Source: a virus
Strand: one strand, 5' to 3'
Length of the DNA stretch: 24,056 nucleotides
IMG/VR virus record: IMGVR_UViG_3300042934_000767
Location: 1-24,056 of that record
Below, in pieces: positions 13,265-19,890 of this stretch (within the stretch, counting starts at the first letter, position 1; the number at the start of each line of letters is the position of its first letter). Under the pieces are notes generated by a model. That model saw only the letters and a list, made by a program, of their open reading frames with translations, was not told where the DNA came from and did not search any database. The translations under genes were made by a program, and so were the position numbers.

Positions 13265-13270
13265 ACCCTA
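13265..13270 (-). promoter_or_regulatory. Leaderless-type -10 box for the 12719-13258 gene
   Basis: CCGATAGGGTGCGGGG directly precedes the ATG on the minus strand; TAGGGT ends six bases before it. The same 16 bases with one change (G to T) precede the gene starting at 13591, showing a duplicated or strongly conserved promoter. Confidence 0.68.
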
Positions 13271-13288
13271 TCGGTGGAGCTGGGGCGG

Positions 13289-13591
13289 TCAGTCGACCGG
13301 CGGCATCGGTTCGAGCCCCAGCTTCTTCTCAATGCGCATGATGCGAGCCTCGAGTCGGAACAGGGACTTCATGACGAGACGGTTCACATCGCGCTGGGGA
13401 GGCTTGGTGTTGTTGTTCTCGTCCACGTGCACAAGGTACGTGGCAAGAATATCCTTCGTGACTTCCGCCTCATCGGGGACAACCTCAGCCATCTTGTCAA
13501 TGTTGCTGATCACTCGCGCTGCGATGGCCTCCAGGCGTGCCGCTTCGGTGGCGTCGTCGTCCGGCTCAGTGGTTGCGTTCAGCTCAGTCAT
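13289..13591 (-). CDS. Hypothetical acidic helical protein (moron)
   Basis: The 100-aa acidic protein has no membrane segment. Residues 15-60 form helices (ATEAARLEAIAARVISNIDKMAEVV, EAEVTKDILATYLVHV). The C-terminal half ends in a coiled-coil-like LVMKSLFRLEARIMRIEKKLGL. It lies 30 bases upstream of the membrane gene on the same strand and has its own near-identical leaderless promoter, so the two genes are transcribed as neighbours yet have independent starts. They may encode a membrane sensor and a soluble partner, which is inference only. Confidence 0.7.
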   Translation of the reverse strand: MTELNATTEPDDDATEAARLEAIAARVISNIDKMAEVVPDEAEVTKDILATYLVHVDENNNTKPPQRDVNRLVMKSLFRLEARIMRIEKKLGLEPMPPVD

Positions 13592-13597
13592 CCCAGC

Positions 13598-13603
13598 ACC
13601 CTA
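13598..13603 (-). promoter_or_regulatory. Leaderless-type -10 box for the 13289-13591 gene
   Basis: CCGATAGGGTGCTGGG precedes the ATG, with TAGGGT ending six bases upstream. It differs by a single base from the promoter at 13265-13270. Confidence 0.68.
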
Positions 13604-13653
13604 TCGGGCATCGGCGATCCCCGCTTCGTGTTGCACATTCGGGCGCCCCGCTC

Positions 13654-13731
13654 ATGACGAACCTCACCTACCGTGAAGCAGCCGCCCACATCATCGATCG
13701 CCGCAAGCAGGAAGGTGCGACGGATGGCTGA
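13654..13731 (+). CDS. 25-aa remnant or small protein upstream of the excisionase-like gene
   Basis: The short frame MTNLTYREAAAHIIDRRKQ ends inside the start region of the next gene, overlapping it by eight bases. Its ribosome site is weak, as expected if its natural start at 12707 was displaced by the inserted cassette. GAAGG near its end serves as the ribosome site of the following gene, so translation through this frame may couple the two. It is of doubtful function on its own. Confidence 0.45.
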   Translation: MTNLTYREAAAHIIDRRKQEGATDG

Positions 13732-13933
13732 GCCGAAAGAGTGGGTGACCGTGAAGGAAGCTGCCGTGCTGATCGGCCGGCACGTCTCTCAGGTGTACCG
13801 ATGGATCGACGCCGGCAGGCTTGCGTCACGGACGAACGCTGCGGGCCTGACTCAGGTGATGTCGAAAGCCGTTCTTCGCATCGAGCCGAGCGTGCGGCGA
13901 GGGCGACCGCGCGGCACTGCGCGCCGTCGGTAA
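13724..13933 (+). CDS. MerR/excisionase-like HTH protein
   Basis: The 69-aa protein has one winged-helix unit: WVTVKEAAVLIGRHVSQVYRWIDAGRLASRTNAAGLTQVMSKAVLRIE. The order (helix-turn-helix, then a wing) is that of phage excisionases and small MerR-type regulators. The tail is strongly basic (RRGRPRGTARRR). The start is ATG 13724, with GGAAGG eight bases upstream. As the only excisionase-like gene in the window, it is a candidate recombination directionality factor for the serine integrase. Such factors vary widely, however, and a transcription regulator is equally possible. Confidence 0.72.
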   Translation: MAEPKEWVTVKEAAVLIGRHVSQVYRWIDAGRLASRTNAAGLTQVMSKAVLRIEPSVRRGRPRGTARRR

Positions 13934-13940
13934 CGATGGC

Positions 13941-13946
13941 TACGCT
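13941..13946 (+). promoter_or_regulatory. Leaderless-type -10 box for the 13953 gene
   Basis: TACGCT ends exactly six bases before the ATG at 13953, the same layout as the four reverse-strand orphan promoters but on the plus strand. No ribosome site is seen between. It probably drives the two-gene unit 13953-15010. Confidence 0.55.
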
Positions 13947-13952
13947 TTGAGC

Positions 13953-14420
13953 ATGAGCGATGACGCCGGCGAGCCCCTCAAAGGCGGGACTGGGGAGGAC
14001 GGACGAGGGTTCCGAAGGATCCGAAGGTTCGGCATCAACCAACCCCCAAAACCCCTCCTCCCCCCGCCGGGCCTGGCAGAGACGTCCGCGCGGCTCATCG
14101 AATCGATGAAGCGGGTCGACGACTTCCGTCCAGCGCCGATGCCCGACCTTCTCAGCCCGGCCGTTCGCTCCGCCGACGCAGCGGAACGGACGGCACAAGT
14201 TATCGCGGAAATGCATGCTGCAACCGAGGCGATGGTGCTCCTCAATCAGCAGACTCTCAAGACGGCAGAGCAGAGCCTCGCCGCGTCGGAGTCGGCCCGC
14301 CTGGATGCTGCGCGCTCGGAGAAGTTCGCAAAAGCCATGTCATGGGCGTCCGTTGTTATTGCTGGCGCCTCCCTCGCAGCCGCTGTGGTGGCGATCGCCG
14401 TGAGCGTGAGTGGCTCATGA
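13953..14420 (+). CDS. Tail-anchored coiled-coil membrane protein
   Basis: The 155-aa protein begins with a disordered Gly/Arg/Pro-rich region (residues 1-40). A coiled coil follows (AERTAQVIAEMHAATEAMVLLNQQTLKTAEQSLAASESARLDAARSEKFAKA). A single hydrophobic C-terminal helix (MSWASVVIAGASLAAAVVAIAVSVSG) ends the protein, so most of it should be cytoplasmic and tail-anchored. I chose the ATG at 13953 over a TTG two codons earlier because it stands six bases from TACGCT. Its stop overlaps the next start as ATGA, so the tail-anchored and N-anchored proteins should be made together. Confidence 0.68.
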   Translation: MSDDAGEPLKGGTGEDGRGFRRIRRFGINQPPKPLLPPPGLAETSARLIESMKRVDDFRPAPMPDLLSPAVRSADAAERTAQVIAEMHAATEAMVLLNQQTLKTAEQSLAASESARLDAARSEKFAKAMSWASVVIAGASLAAAVVAIAVSVSGS

Positions 14421-15010
14421 GCGAGACTGCGATCGTCGCGCTGGTCGGTGTCCTCGCGACTCTCGTCAGCGGGCTGGGGGCCGCTTGGCTGACCAACCGG
14501 AGCGCTCGGAAGCGCGACCTCGACCAGCGAATCGCTACTGCGCGCTCCGAAACCCGCTCGCTACTCGTGAATACGATCGTGGCGGCGCGGGAATGGAGCG
14601 GCGACGTGATCAGCGTCTCGGCGCGACTCGCCCCAGTACCGGAAGCAAGCGCGTTCAGAGTGACCATGGACATTCTGCTCTCCGAATCCGACCTCAACAC
14701 CCACGGTCCAGCCCTCATTCTCCGACTCACCGAGGCGAAGCTCAGCATCGCGAGCGGGCCGCTCTCCGATGCGATCGATGAGATGAGTGTTGTTCGCGTG
14801 AGGTGGTGGGCGGACGTGATCACGCCCATGCTCGAAGACCTTGAGGGCCCTCGGCCAGAGTTTACGAAACGCGCGCAGATCTCGGAAGCCTACGCAGTCC
14901 GCCTCGAGCGCGCGGTCGAGAACCTGGAGCGGAGGGCAAGAGATGAGCTCGCAGAAAGTACTGCGGTGCGAGGTGCATTAATACGCGAAACCCGCAACGA
15001 TAGAACGTAG
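14417..15010 (+). CDS. N-anchored membrane protein with helical domain
   Basis: The 197-aa protein has an N-terminal transmembrane helix (TAIVALVGVLATLVSGLGAAWLT), then a basic stretch (NRSARKRDLDQRIATARSETR) and a helical cytoplasmic domain with no obvious catalytic motif. It is coupled by ATGA to the tail-anchored protein, suggesting a two-component membrane complex. Its architecture resembles that of 12719-13258. No family is recognised. It ends 57 bases before the stop of a convergent gene, with no clear terminator between them. Confidence 0.68.
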   Translation: MSETAIVALVGVLATLVSGLGAAWLTNRSARKRDLDQRIATARSETRSLLVNTIVAAREWSGDVISVSARLAPVPEASAFRVTMDILLSESDLNTHGPALILRLTEAKLSIASGPLSDAIDEMSVVRVRWWADVITPMLEDLEGPRPEFTKRAQISEAYAVRLERAVENLERRARDELAESTAVRGALIRETRNDRT

Positions 15011-15067
15011 ATGGTGGACAAGTCCGCCCAGTTCAGTTCCTGACGACTGTTGCGCAGCTCCCTAGCC

Positions 15068-15886
15068 TTAGGTGACGCTCACACCTCTGCCCTCGAGCCA
15101 TTTTGCCCGCGTTGCGTCCCAGGGGGGCTCAGGCAAGTCGCGCAAAGGCTCTAAGGGCGAGATGCCCAACCCGTTTCGATAGTCCCAATAGGCGTCTGGG
15201 TTTCCCTGCGCTTGGTTGAGTTTCTCGGCGACATGCGGTTGTGCCGATTCAGGATCGAGACCCCAACGACGGATGTTCGAAAGCAATCGTCGGCGCCGAA
15301 TCTCCGGCACCAACCTCAGTGCGGGGCTCGTCGCATACCCCAGTGGGCCGTTCTGAATATGGCGATCTGGCATATAGATGGCGTCGGGTAGCAACTCAAA
15401 GAGGTTCTGGATCTCTAACTCGGTGAGCTCAAGCAGCTCTTGTGCTCCGGGCACAAGGCTCTGTTGAAGCAGAGCCCGCGCTTCATCCGCAAGGGTTGGG
15501 GCGTGCCTGGCGGCGCCGACCTTCTCAATGTCTGAGTGCGTCCAGTGCCTAGATTTCACAGCATTGACCCACCGTGTCAGAGCGCGAGCTTCCTCAATGG
15601 CCATCGACTGCAAACGCTCTCTCGAATCGCGTTCGGCTCGAGCCGTCTCCGATAGCTGCCGCTGATCTTCAACCGCCCGGCTGAGGAGAGTAGCCCGATG
15701 CGACACCCACACAGCGACGGCCGTCGCGACGAGCGTGCCGGTCCCGATCACGGCAGGAATCCAGATCTCGGCGAACCACTCAAACGTGTCATGCTCTCGC
15801 GATCCCGCGAGCGGAACCCCGTTTATGGCAACGAACGGGAACCCGAGGTTCCATAGAACCCCCAAGGCCCGGTACATGACGATCAT
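15068..15886 (-). CDS. Membrane-anchored hypothetical protein (moron)
   Basis: The 272-aa protein has a weakly hydrophobic N-terminal segment (VLWNLGFPFVAI) and a clear membrane helix (IWIPAVIGTGTLVATAVAVWVSH). A coiled coil (AVEDQRQLSETARAERDSRERLQSMAIEEARAL) precedes a long helical domain with LLQQSLVPGAQELLELTELEIQNLFELLPDAIY. I chose ATG 15886. Earlier GTG codons lie inside a transcription-terminator hairpin and are unlikely starts. No ribosome site or TANNNT-N6-ATG box is obvious, so the start is uncertain. Codon use looks less GC-biased than in the phage core, suggesting transfer. No family is recognised; it resembles the other anchor-plus-coil proteins here. Confidence 0.65.
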   Translation of the reverse strand: MIVMYRALGVLWNLGFPFVAINGVPLAGSREHDTFEWFAEIWIPAVIGTGTLVATAVAVWVSHRATLLSRAVEDQRQLSETARAERDSRERLQSMAIEEARALTRWVNAVKSRHWTHSDIEKVGAARHAPTLADEARALLQQSLVPGAQELLELTELEIQNLFELLPDAIYMPDRHIQNGPLGYATSPALRLVPEIRRRRLLSNIRRWGLDPESAQPHVAEKLNQAQGNPDAYWDYRNGLGISPLEPLRDLPEPPWDATRAKWLEGRGVSVT

Positions 15887-15902
15887 CCCCACAGCATCCC
15901 AG

Positions 15903-15942
15903 AACGAAGCCCCGGCCGTCACAGACGACACGGGGCTTCGTT
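15903..15942 (-). terminator. Strong hairpin terminator
   Basis: AACGAAGCCCCG (15903-15914) and CGGGGCTTCGTT (15931-15942) form a perfect 12-bp stem, with CGTC/GACG pairing inside the 16-base loop. It starts eight bases after the stop of the reverse gene 15950-16123, the expected place for that gene's terminator, and may work in both directions. It insulates the accessory region from the head operon. Confidence 0.75.
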
Positions 15943-15949
15943 GTAGGCA

Positions 15950-16123
15950 CTACTTCCCGACGTACACGCCGCCTGGCTGCTGCCCCCCGATCGCCGCCCG
16001 GAACGCATAGGACGCATCCCGTAGCATCGCCGCACCGTGCGTACCACCGATCTCTACTGCACTCTTCGACAGCGCGGCCACGCCGTCGAAAATCGCCTTC
16101 TGAGCGTCATCCGAACTTGCCAT
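15950..16123 (-). CDS. 57-aa small helical protein
   Basis: The ATG at 16123 is preceded on the minus strand by GAGAGGAG, a very strong ribosome site at proper spacing. The product starts MASSDDAQKAIFDGVAALSKSA and ends AAIGGQQPGGVYVGK. It is helical, with a Gly-rich tail and no membrane segment. A strong terminator follows directly. It is transcribed away from the terminase genes as its own unit, so it has an independent promoter in 16124-16272 that I could not identify. The function is unknown. Confidence 0.72.
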   Translation of the reverse strand: MASSDDAQKAIFDGVAALSKSAVEIGGTHGAAMLRDASYAFRAAIGGQQPGGVYVGK

Positions 16124-16272
16124 TACATGCTCCTCTCTGAGCCCGAACCCAGCGCACGGGTACCGGTCAGCCTACGAGCACCCACCGACACACCGGCCCA
16201 GTAGCCGCACGTGACCGCGTCCAGGTGACGCATCCCGCACAGGGCAAGAGGCCCGAGTCGAGGTGAACTGCC
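16124..16272. other. Divergent intergenic region before the head operon
   Basis: These 149 bases separate a leftward small gene from the rightward terminase operon and should hold both promoters. No convincing -35/-10 pair, repeat or hairpin is seen. GAGGTGA just before 16273 is the terminase ribosome site. If packaging starts at a cos or pac site near the terminase genes, this is a likely place, but nothing in the sequence marks it. Confidence 0.4.
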
Positions 16273-16776
16273 ATGGCGCGAGCAACGTTCGATCCCAAAC
16301 GCGCTCAGGAGCTCGCTGACCAGGGGCTGTCCTGTCGTGCGATCGCGAAGGAGATGGGGTTCGCCCCGTCGACCGTTTCGCGTTGGGCTGAGGGTGCCGG
16401 TGTGAAGTTCGACCGTGCACAGACCGCCGCCGCCGTTCAGGCGCACACGGTCGACCTCGCTGCGGGGCGTCTCCGTCTGGCAGAGAAGATGCTTGCGGCG
16501 TCCGAGGCCATGCTCGATGACATCGACGGCGAGTACCTCGTGTACAACTTCGGTGGCAAGGACAACGACTACAACGAGCACCTGCTCGATGCGGCCCCTG
16601 TCGAGGTGAAGCGGAACATCATCACGACGGCGGGGATCACGTTCGACAAGCTGACCCGCATTGTGGAGAAGTCGGACACGGGCCTCGAGCAGGCTGTCGG
16701 TGTTCTCGACACGCTCGCCGAGGGATTCCGGGCAGCAGCGGACATATACCGAGGCGAGACACCGAATGAGGCTTGA
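16273..16776 (+). CDS. terS: Terminase small subunit
   Basis: The 167-aa protein has an N-terminal helix-turn-helix (RAQELADQGLSCRAIAKEMGFAPSTVSRWAEGAGVKF), as in small terminases that bind the packaging site. A helical oligomerisation region follows (LAAGRLRLAEKMLAASEAMLDDIDG), then VKRNIITTAGITFDKLTRIVEKS. The ATG at 16273 follows GAGGTGA. The 3' end overlaps the large subunit by 11 bases, so the two are co-translated. The HTH plus its place before the large terminase make the call secure. Confidence 0.85.
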   Translation: MARATFDPKRAQELADQGLSCRAIAKEMGFAPSTVSRWAEGAGVKFDRAQTAAAVQAHTVDLAAGRLRLAEKMLAASEAMLDDIDGEYLVYNFGGKDNDYNEHLLDAAPVEVKRNIITTAGITFDKLTRIVEKSDTGLEQAVGVLDTLAEGFRAAADIYRGETPNEA

Positions 16777-18082
16777 CGAGATCGAGCGGTCCGCGTCCCG
16801 CGCGCAGATCCTGTCCCTCGTCGACGCGATGCGCTTCAAGCTGGCGCTGTGGTTCGGCGCCGTGTCGTCCGGGAAGACCGTCATCAGCCTGTGGGCGTTC
16901 CTGCTCGCTGTTCGCATGGCACCTCGCACGGGGATCATCGTGATCGTTGGGCGCACGATGACGACCGTCTACCAGAACGTGTTCGTGCTGTTCCAGAACA
17001 CCGCGATCTTCGGCACCGTGATCTCCTCGCAGATCCACTACACGCCCGGCGCATCGTCGGCTCTCATCCTCGGCCGCGAGGTCATGGTCATCGGCGCGCA
17101 CAACAAGGAAGCCGTCGGTCGCATCCAGGGCTCGACAGTGGCGCTCGCGTACGTCGATGAAGCTGCACTGCTGCCCGAGGCGTTCTGGAACATGCTCGTC
17201 TCCCGTCTCCGCGTCGAGGGTGCCCGTCTCCTCGCGACGATGAACCCGGCATCCCGGAACCACTGGATCCGCAAGAACTGGATCGTTCCCGGCGCCGCGA
17301 AGAACCTCGTCTCGTTCCACTTCACGATGAAGGACAACCCGAACCTGCCGGCCGACTACATCGCCGACATGGAACGGTCCTTCTCCGGAGTGTTCTACGA
17401 CCGGATGATCCGTGGAGAGTGGACGAACGCCGAGGGCGCTGTCTACCCGATGTGGGACCCGGACCGTCACGTCATCCGCTTCGACGACATGCCTCGCCTC
17501 CGCGATGTCATGGGCATCGGTATGGACTACGGCACGACGAACACCACCGCAGCGCTCATGCTCGGCGTGACCGACGAGACGAAGGTCGACAAGCACGGTC
17601 GCACCGTCCCGCACTCGCGCCTCGTGATGATGGACGAGTGGCGGTACAACCCGAAGGACCACGGCGACCAGCGACTCACAGACGCCGCCCTGTCGCAACG
17701 GTTCCGGGCATGGCTCCCTGAGGACCACACGCCGTACCCGCTGACCATCGCCCCACGGTTCCTCATGCTCGACCCTGCCGCCGCGTCCATGCACATGCAG
17801 ATGCAGCAGGACCTCCGCGGCACCGGCCTCTCCCCCTGGCCCGCCGTCAACGACGTGCTCCCCGGGATCAAGACCGTCGCGAACCTCCTCGACAACGGCG
17901 ACATGATCGTCACCGACCGGTGCTCCGGCTGGATCGAGGAAGTCACCGAATACCGGTGGGATGCGAAAGCGACCGATGCCGGCGAGGACGTCGTGGTCAA
18001 GGAGAACGACCACTCCCTCGACGGCGGCCGGTACATCACCCACTCGACCGAGAACTACTGGCGGCCACAGCTCGCCGCCTGA
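16766..18082 (+). CDS. terL: Terminase large subunit
   Basis: The 438-aa packaging motor and headful/cos nuclease is of the PBSX type. The Walker A motif FGAVSSGKT lies near residues 30-38, Walker B LAYVDEAALLPE near 127-138, and the coupling motif LLATMNPAS follows. The RNase-H-like nuclease starts at GIGMDYGTT (around residue 252), with a later MLDPAA and a C-terminal DGGRYITHSTENYW. It uses ATP to pump DNA into the prohead through the portal encoded next. The length is typical. I chose the ATG at 16766, inside the small-subunit gene, over longer frames that would run across it. Confidence 0.95.
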   Translation: MRLDEIERSASRAQILSLVDAMRFKLALWFGAVSSGKTVISLWAFLLAVRMAPRTGIIVIVGRTMTTVYQNVFVLFQNTAIFGTVISSQIHYTPGASSALILGREVMVIGAHNKEAVGRIQGSTVALAYVDEAALLPEAFWNMLVSRLRVEGARLLATMNPASRNHWIRKNWIVPGAAKNLVSFHFTMKDNPNLPADYIADMERSFSGVFYDRMIRGEWTNAEGAVYPMWDPDRHVIRFDDMPRLRDVMGIGMDYGTTNTTAALMLGVTDETKVDKHGRTVPHSRLVMMDEWRYNPKDHGDQRLTDAALSQRFRAWLPEDHTPYPLTIAPRFLMLDPAAASMHMQMQQDLRGTGLSPWPAVNDVLPGIKTVANLLDNGDMIVTDRCSGWIEEVTEYRWDAKATDAGEDVVVKENDHSLDGGRYITHSTENYWRPQLAA

Positions 18083-18101
18083 CGCACCCGGAAGGGGAGC
18101 C

Positions 18102-19679
18102 ATGCCGATCCCCGAACCGAACACCCCGTGGCTGCCTGCCCCGTGGGACTACGCGTACAAGTCGTTCGCTGAAAATGACGCCTGGTACACGGGCGACACC
18201 GCTGCTCTCGCGAAGATGTACGGCAACACGGAGAAGACCCGGTCGACGCACGTCCGCAACGGTCAGCCGATGCAGGGCGGCCTCGTCGGTGCCGCGTCCC
18301 GCATGTTCTGGGGTCGCCCGGTTCCGACTGGTGAGAACCGTGCGCGCCTGCACGTGCCCGCCCCGGCAGACCTCGCCACGCTCGCCTCGGATCTCGTGTT
18401 CGCTGAGCCACCCGAGGTGCGCCTCGAGTCCCCGAACGAGACCCGGCTGCGAGCCGACGGGAAGGCGCAGACGCGCCTTGACCTGATCGCGAACGGTGAC
18501 GAAGCGCACGCGACGTTCAACCAGATGGGCGAGCTCAAGTCCGCCCTCGGTGCTGTCGCGCTCGTGACCCGCTGGGACACCGAAGTCGCCGATCATGTGT
18601 GGCTGGAGCCTTCCGCTGCCGACGTCATCATCCCGACGTTCCGCATGGGCCGTCTCGTCGAGTGCACGATGTGGTCCGAGTACGTGAAGGGCTCGGTCTA
18701 CTACCGGCACCTCGAACACCACGCCGTCGGCATGATCGAGCACGCCCTGTTCGCGGGCTCCGCCGACAACCTTGGCCGCCGGGTGCCGCTCGCCGAGATT
18801 CCCGAGACGGAGACCTACGCCGCGATCGTCAACCAGGATTCGCGGATCCTCACCGGCATCGACCGCCTGACCGCTGTGTACAACAAGAACATGCCGACCT
18901 CGGCATGGCGGAAGAAGGGCGTTCTCGCTTCCACGGGCCGCTCTGACTTCGCGCAGCTGCATGGCCTGTTCGACTGGCTCGATGAGACGTTCTCCTCGTG
19001 GATGCGTGACCTGCGCCTCGGCGCCGGCAAGATCCTCGTCCCCGAGGCGGCCCTCGACGTGGGGCTCATCGGACAGGGTGCTTCCTTCGACTCTGGCCGA
19101 GAGATCTTCGCTGGCCTGAACATGCCTGGCAAGCCGGGCGAGATGGCGTTCGACAAGGTGCAGTTCGACATCCGCGTCGAAGAGCACGAGAATACGGCGT
19201 TCGGCATCTACCGGGAGATTCTCCGCAAGGCCGGGTTCTCCCAGTCCGCGTGGGGCGACTACGACACAACGTCGCAGATGACCGCGAAGGAAGTCACCGA
19301 CCGCGACAAGGCGTCAGAGCGCACCCGGGACAAGAAGATCCTGCAGGAGCGTGTCGCAATCGGCCGTGCCGCCTCGGTGGCGCTCGAGATCGACGGCCTC
19401 GTGTTCCCCGGGAAGGGCGGCGGCCGGTACGACCAGCCGACAGTGATCTTCCCCGACGTCTCGCAGGAAGACCCGGAGAAGCTCGCCCGCACCCTCACGC
19501 TCCTCGACACCGCCGCGGCGATCTCGCTCGAGCAGAAGGTCCGCCGCGCGAACCCCGACTGGGAAGACGACCAGATCCTCACCGAGGTGAAGACGATCCG
19601 GGCCGAGCGTGGCAACGCGCCCGACCCGGCCACCTTCGACGGCACCGACCCCGACGAGGAGGACCTCGATGAGGTGTGA
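18102..19679 (+). CDS. Portal protein
   Basis: The 525-aa protein forms the dodecameric ring at the capsid vertex through which DNA passes. Its position after the large terminase, size and acidic C-terminus (DGTDPDEEDLDEV) fit the SPP1-gp6-like portals. Recognisable segments are FAENDAWYTGDTAALAKMYG near the start, a stem-like ALGAVALVTRWDTEV, and FGIYREILRKAGFSQSAWGDYDTTSQMTAKEVTDRDKASERTRDKK, a common portal signature. The ATG at 18102 follows a strong GGAAGGGGAG ribosome site. Confidence 0.92.
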   Translation: MPIPEPNTPWLPAPWDYAYKSFAENDAWYTGDTAALAKMYGNTEKTRSTHVRNGQPMQGGLVGAASRMFWGRPVPTGENRARLHVPAPADLATLASDLVFAEPPEVRLESPNETRLRADGKAQTRLDLIANGDEAHATFNQMGELKSALGAVALVTRWDTEVADHVWLEPSAADVIIPTFRMGRLVECTMWSEYVKGSVYYRHLEHHAVGMIEHALFAGSADNLGRRVPLAEIPETETYAAIVNQDSRILTGIDRLTAVYNKNMPTSAWRKKGVLASTGRSDFAQLHGLFDWLDETFSSWMRDLRLGAGKILVPEAALDVGLIGQGASFDSGREIFAGLNMPGKPGEMAFDKVQFDIRVEEHENTAFGIYREILRKAGFSQSAWGDYDTTSQMTAKEVTDRDKASERTRDKKILQERVAIGRAASVALEIDGLVFPGKGGGRYDQPTVIFPDVSQEDPEKLARTLTLLDTAAAISLEQKVRRANPDWEDDQILTEVKTIRAERGNAPDPATFDGTDPDEEDLDEV

Positions 19680-19878
19680 CTCCCAGGACTGTGTCGCGGA
19701 CGCTGTGACTGTGCTCCGGTTCCGCGACATGCCGGGCCATGTTCACGTCTGCAGTCCGCATGAGGCCGTCGACCGCGAATGGGCCGACGTGATCGCCAGT
19801 GCTCCGATGCCCTGCCCCGCCGGGTGCGCAGAGGCGGCGCTCCCGCAGTATCGAGCCACGCCGCCTCTCCTGATCTGA
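19669..19878 (+). CDS. Small Cys/His-rich protein
   Basis: The 69-aa protein overlaps the end of the portal gene by 11 bases, using a GAGGAGG ribosome site within the portal's last codons. It has MRCDSQDCVADAV, then HVHVCSPHEAVD, then CPAGC, a Cys/His set that can bind zinc. Similar small zinc-finger genes lie between portal and MuF in other actinophages; their function is unknown. Confidence 0.68.
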   Translation: MRCDSQDCVADAVTVLRFRDMPGHVHVCSPHEAVDREWADVIASAPMPCPAGCAEAALPQYRATPPLLI

Positions 19879-19890
19879 TCGGAGCACGCT

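Larger units (their letters stand above)
12714..13664. repeat. CGAACCT direct repeats flanking a two-gene reverse cassette
   Basis: CGAACCT at 12714-12720 and 13658-13664 brackets the minus-strand genes 12719-13258 and 13289-13591. Deleting one repeat and the 937 bp between the copies (944 bp in all) fuses the interrupted ATGA-coupled start to the plus-strand gene at 13654 in frame. This is the second insertion in the window with this property. Confidence 0.55.

Noticed and set aside
13308-13319. GGTTCGAGCCCC, a tRNA T-loop-like sequence
   Set aside because: No matching acceptor stem, anticodon arm or D arm is found around it, and it lies inside the minus-strand gene 13289-13591. No tRNA gene was found in the window.
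12431-13657. 408-codon plus-strand open frame across the reverse cassette
   Set aside because: It overlaps two convincing minus-strand genes with their own promoters and reads as Arg/His-rich antisense. Only its ATG at 12707 is meaningful, as a severed start.
15886-15931. GTG start at 15931 for the reverse membrane gene
   Set aside because: The codons between 15931 and 15886 lie in the loop and arm of the terminator hairpin of the upstream small gene, and no ribosome site precedes them. The ATG at 15886 is more likely.
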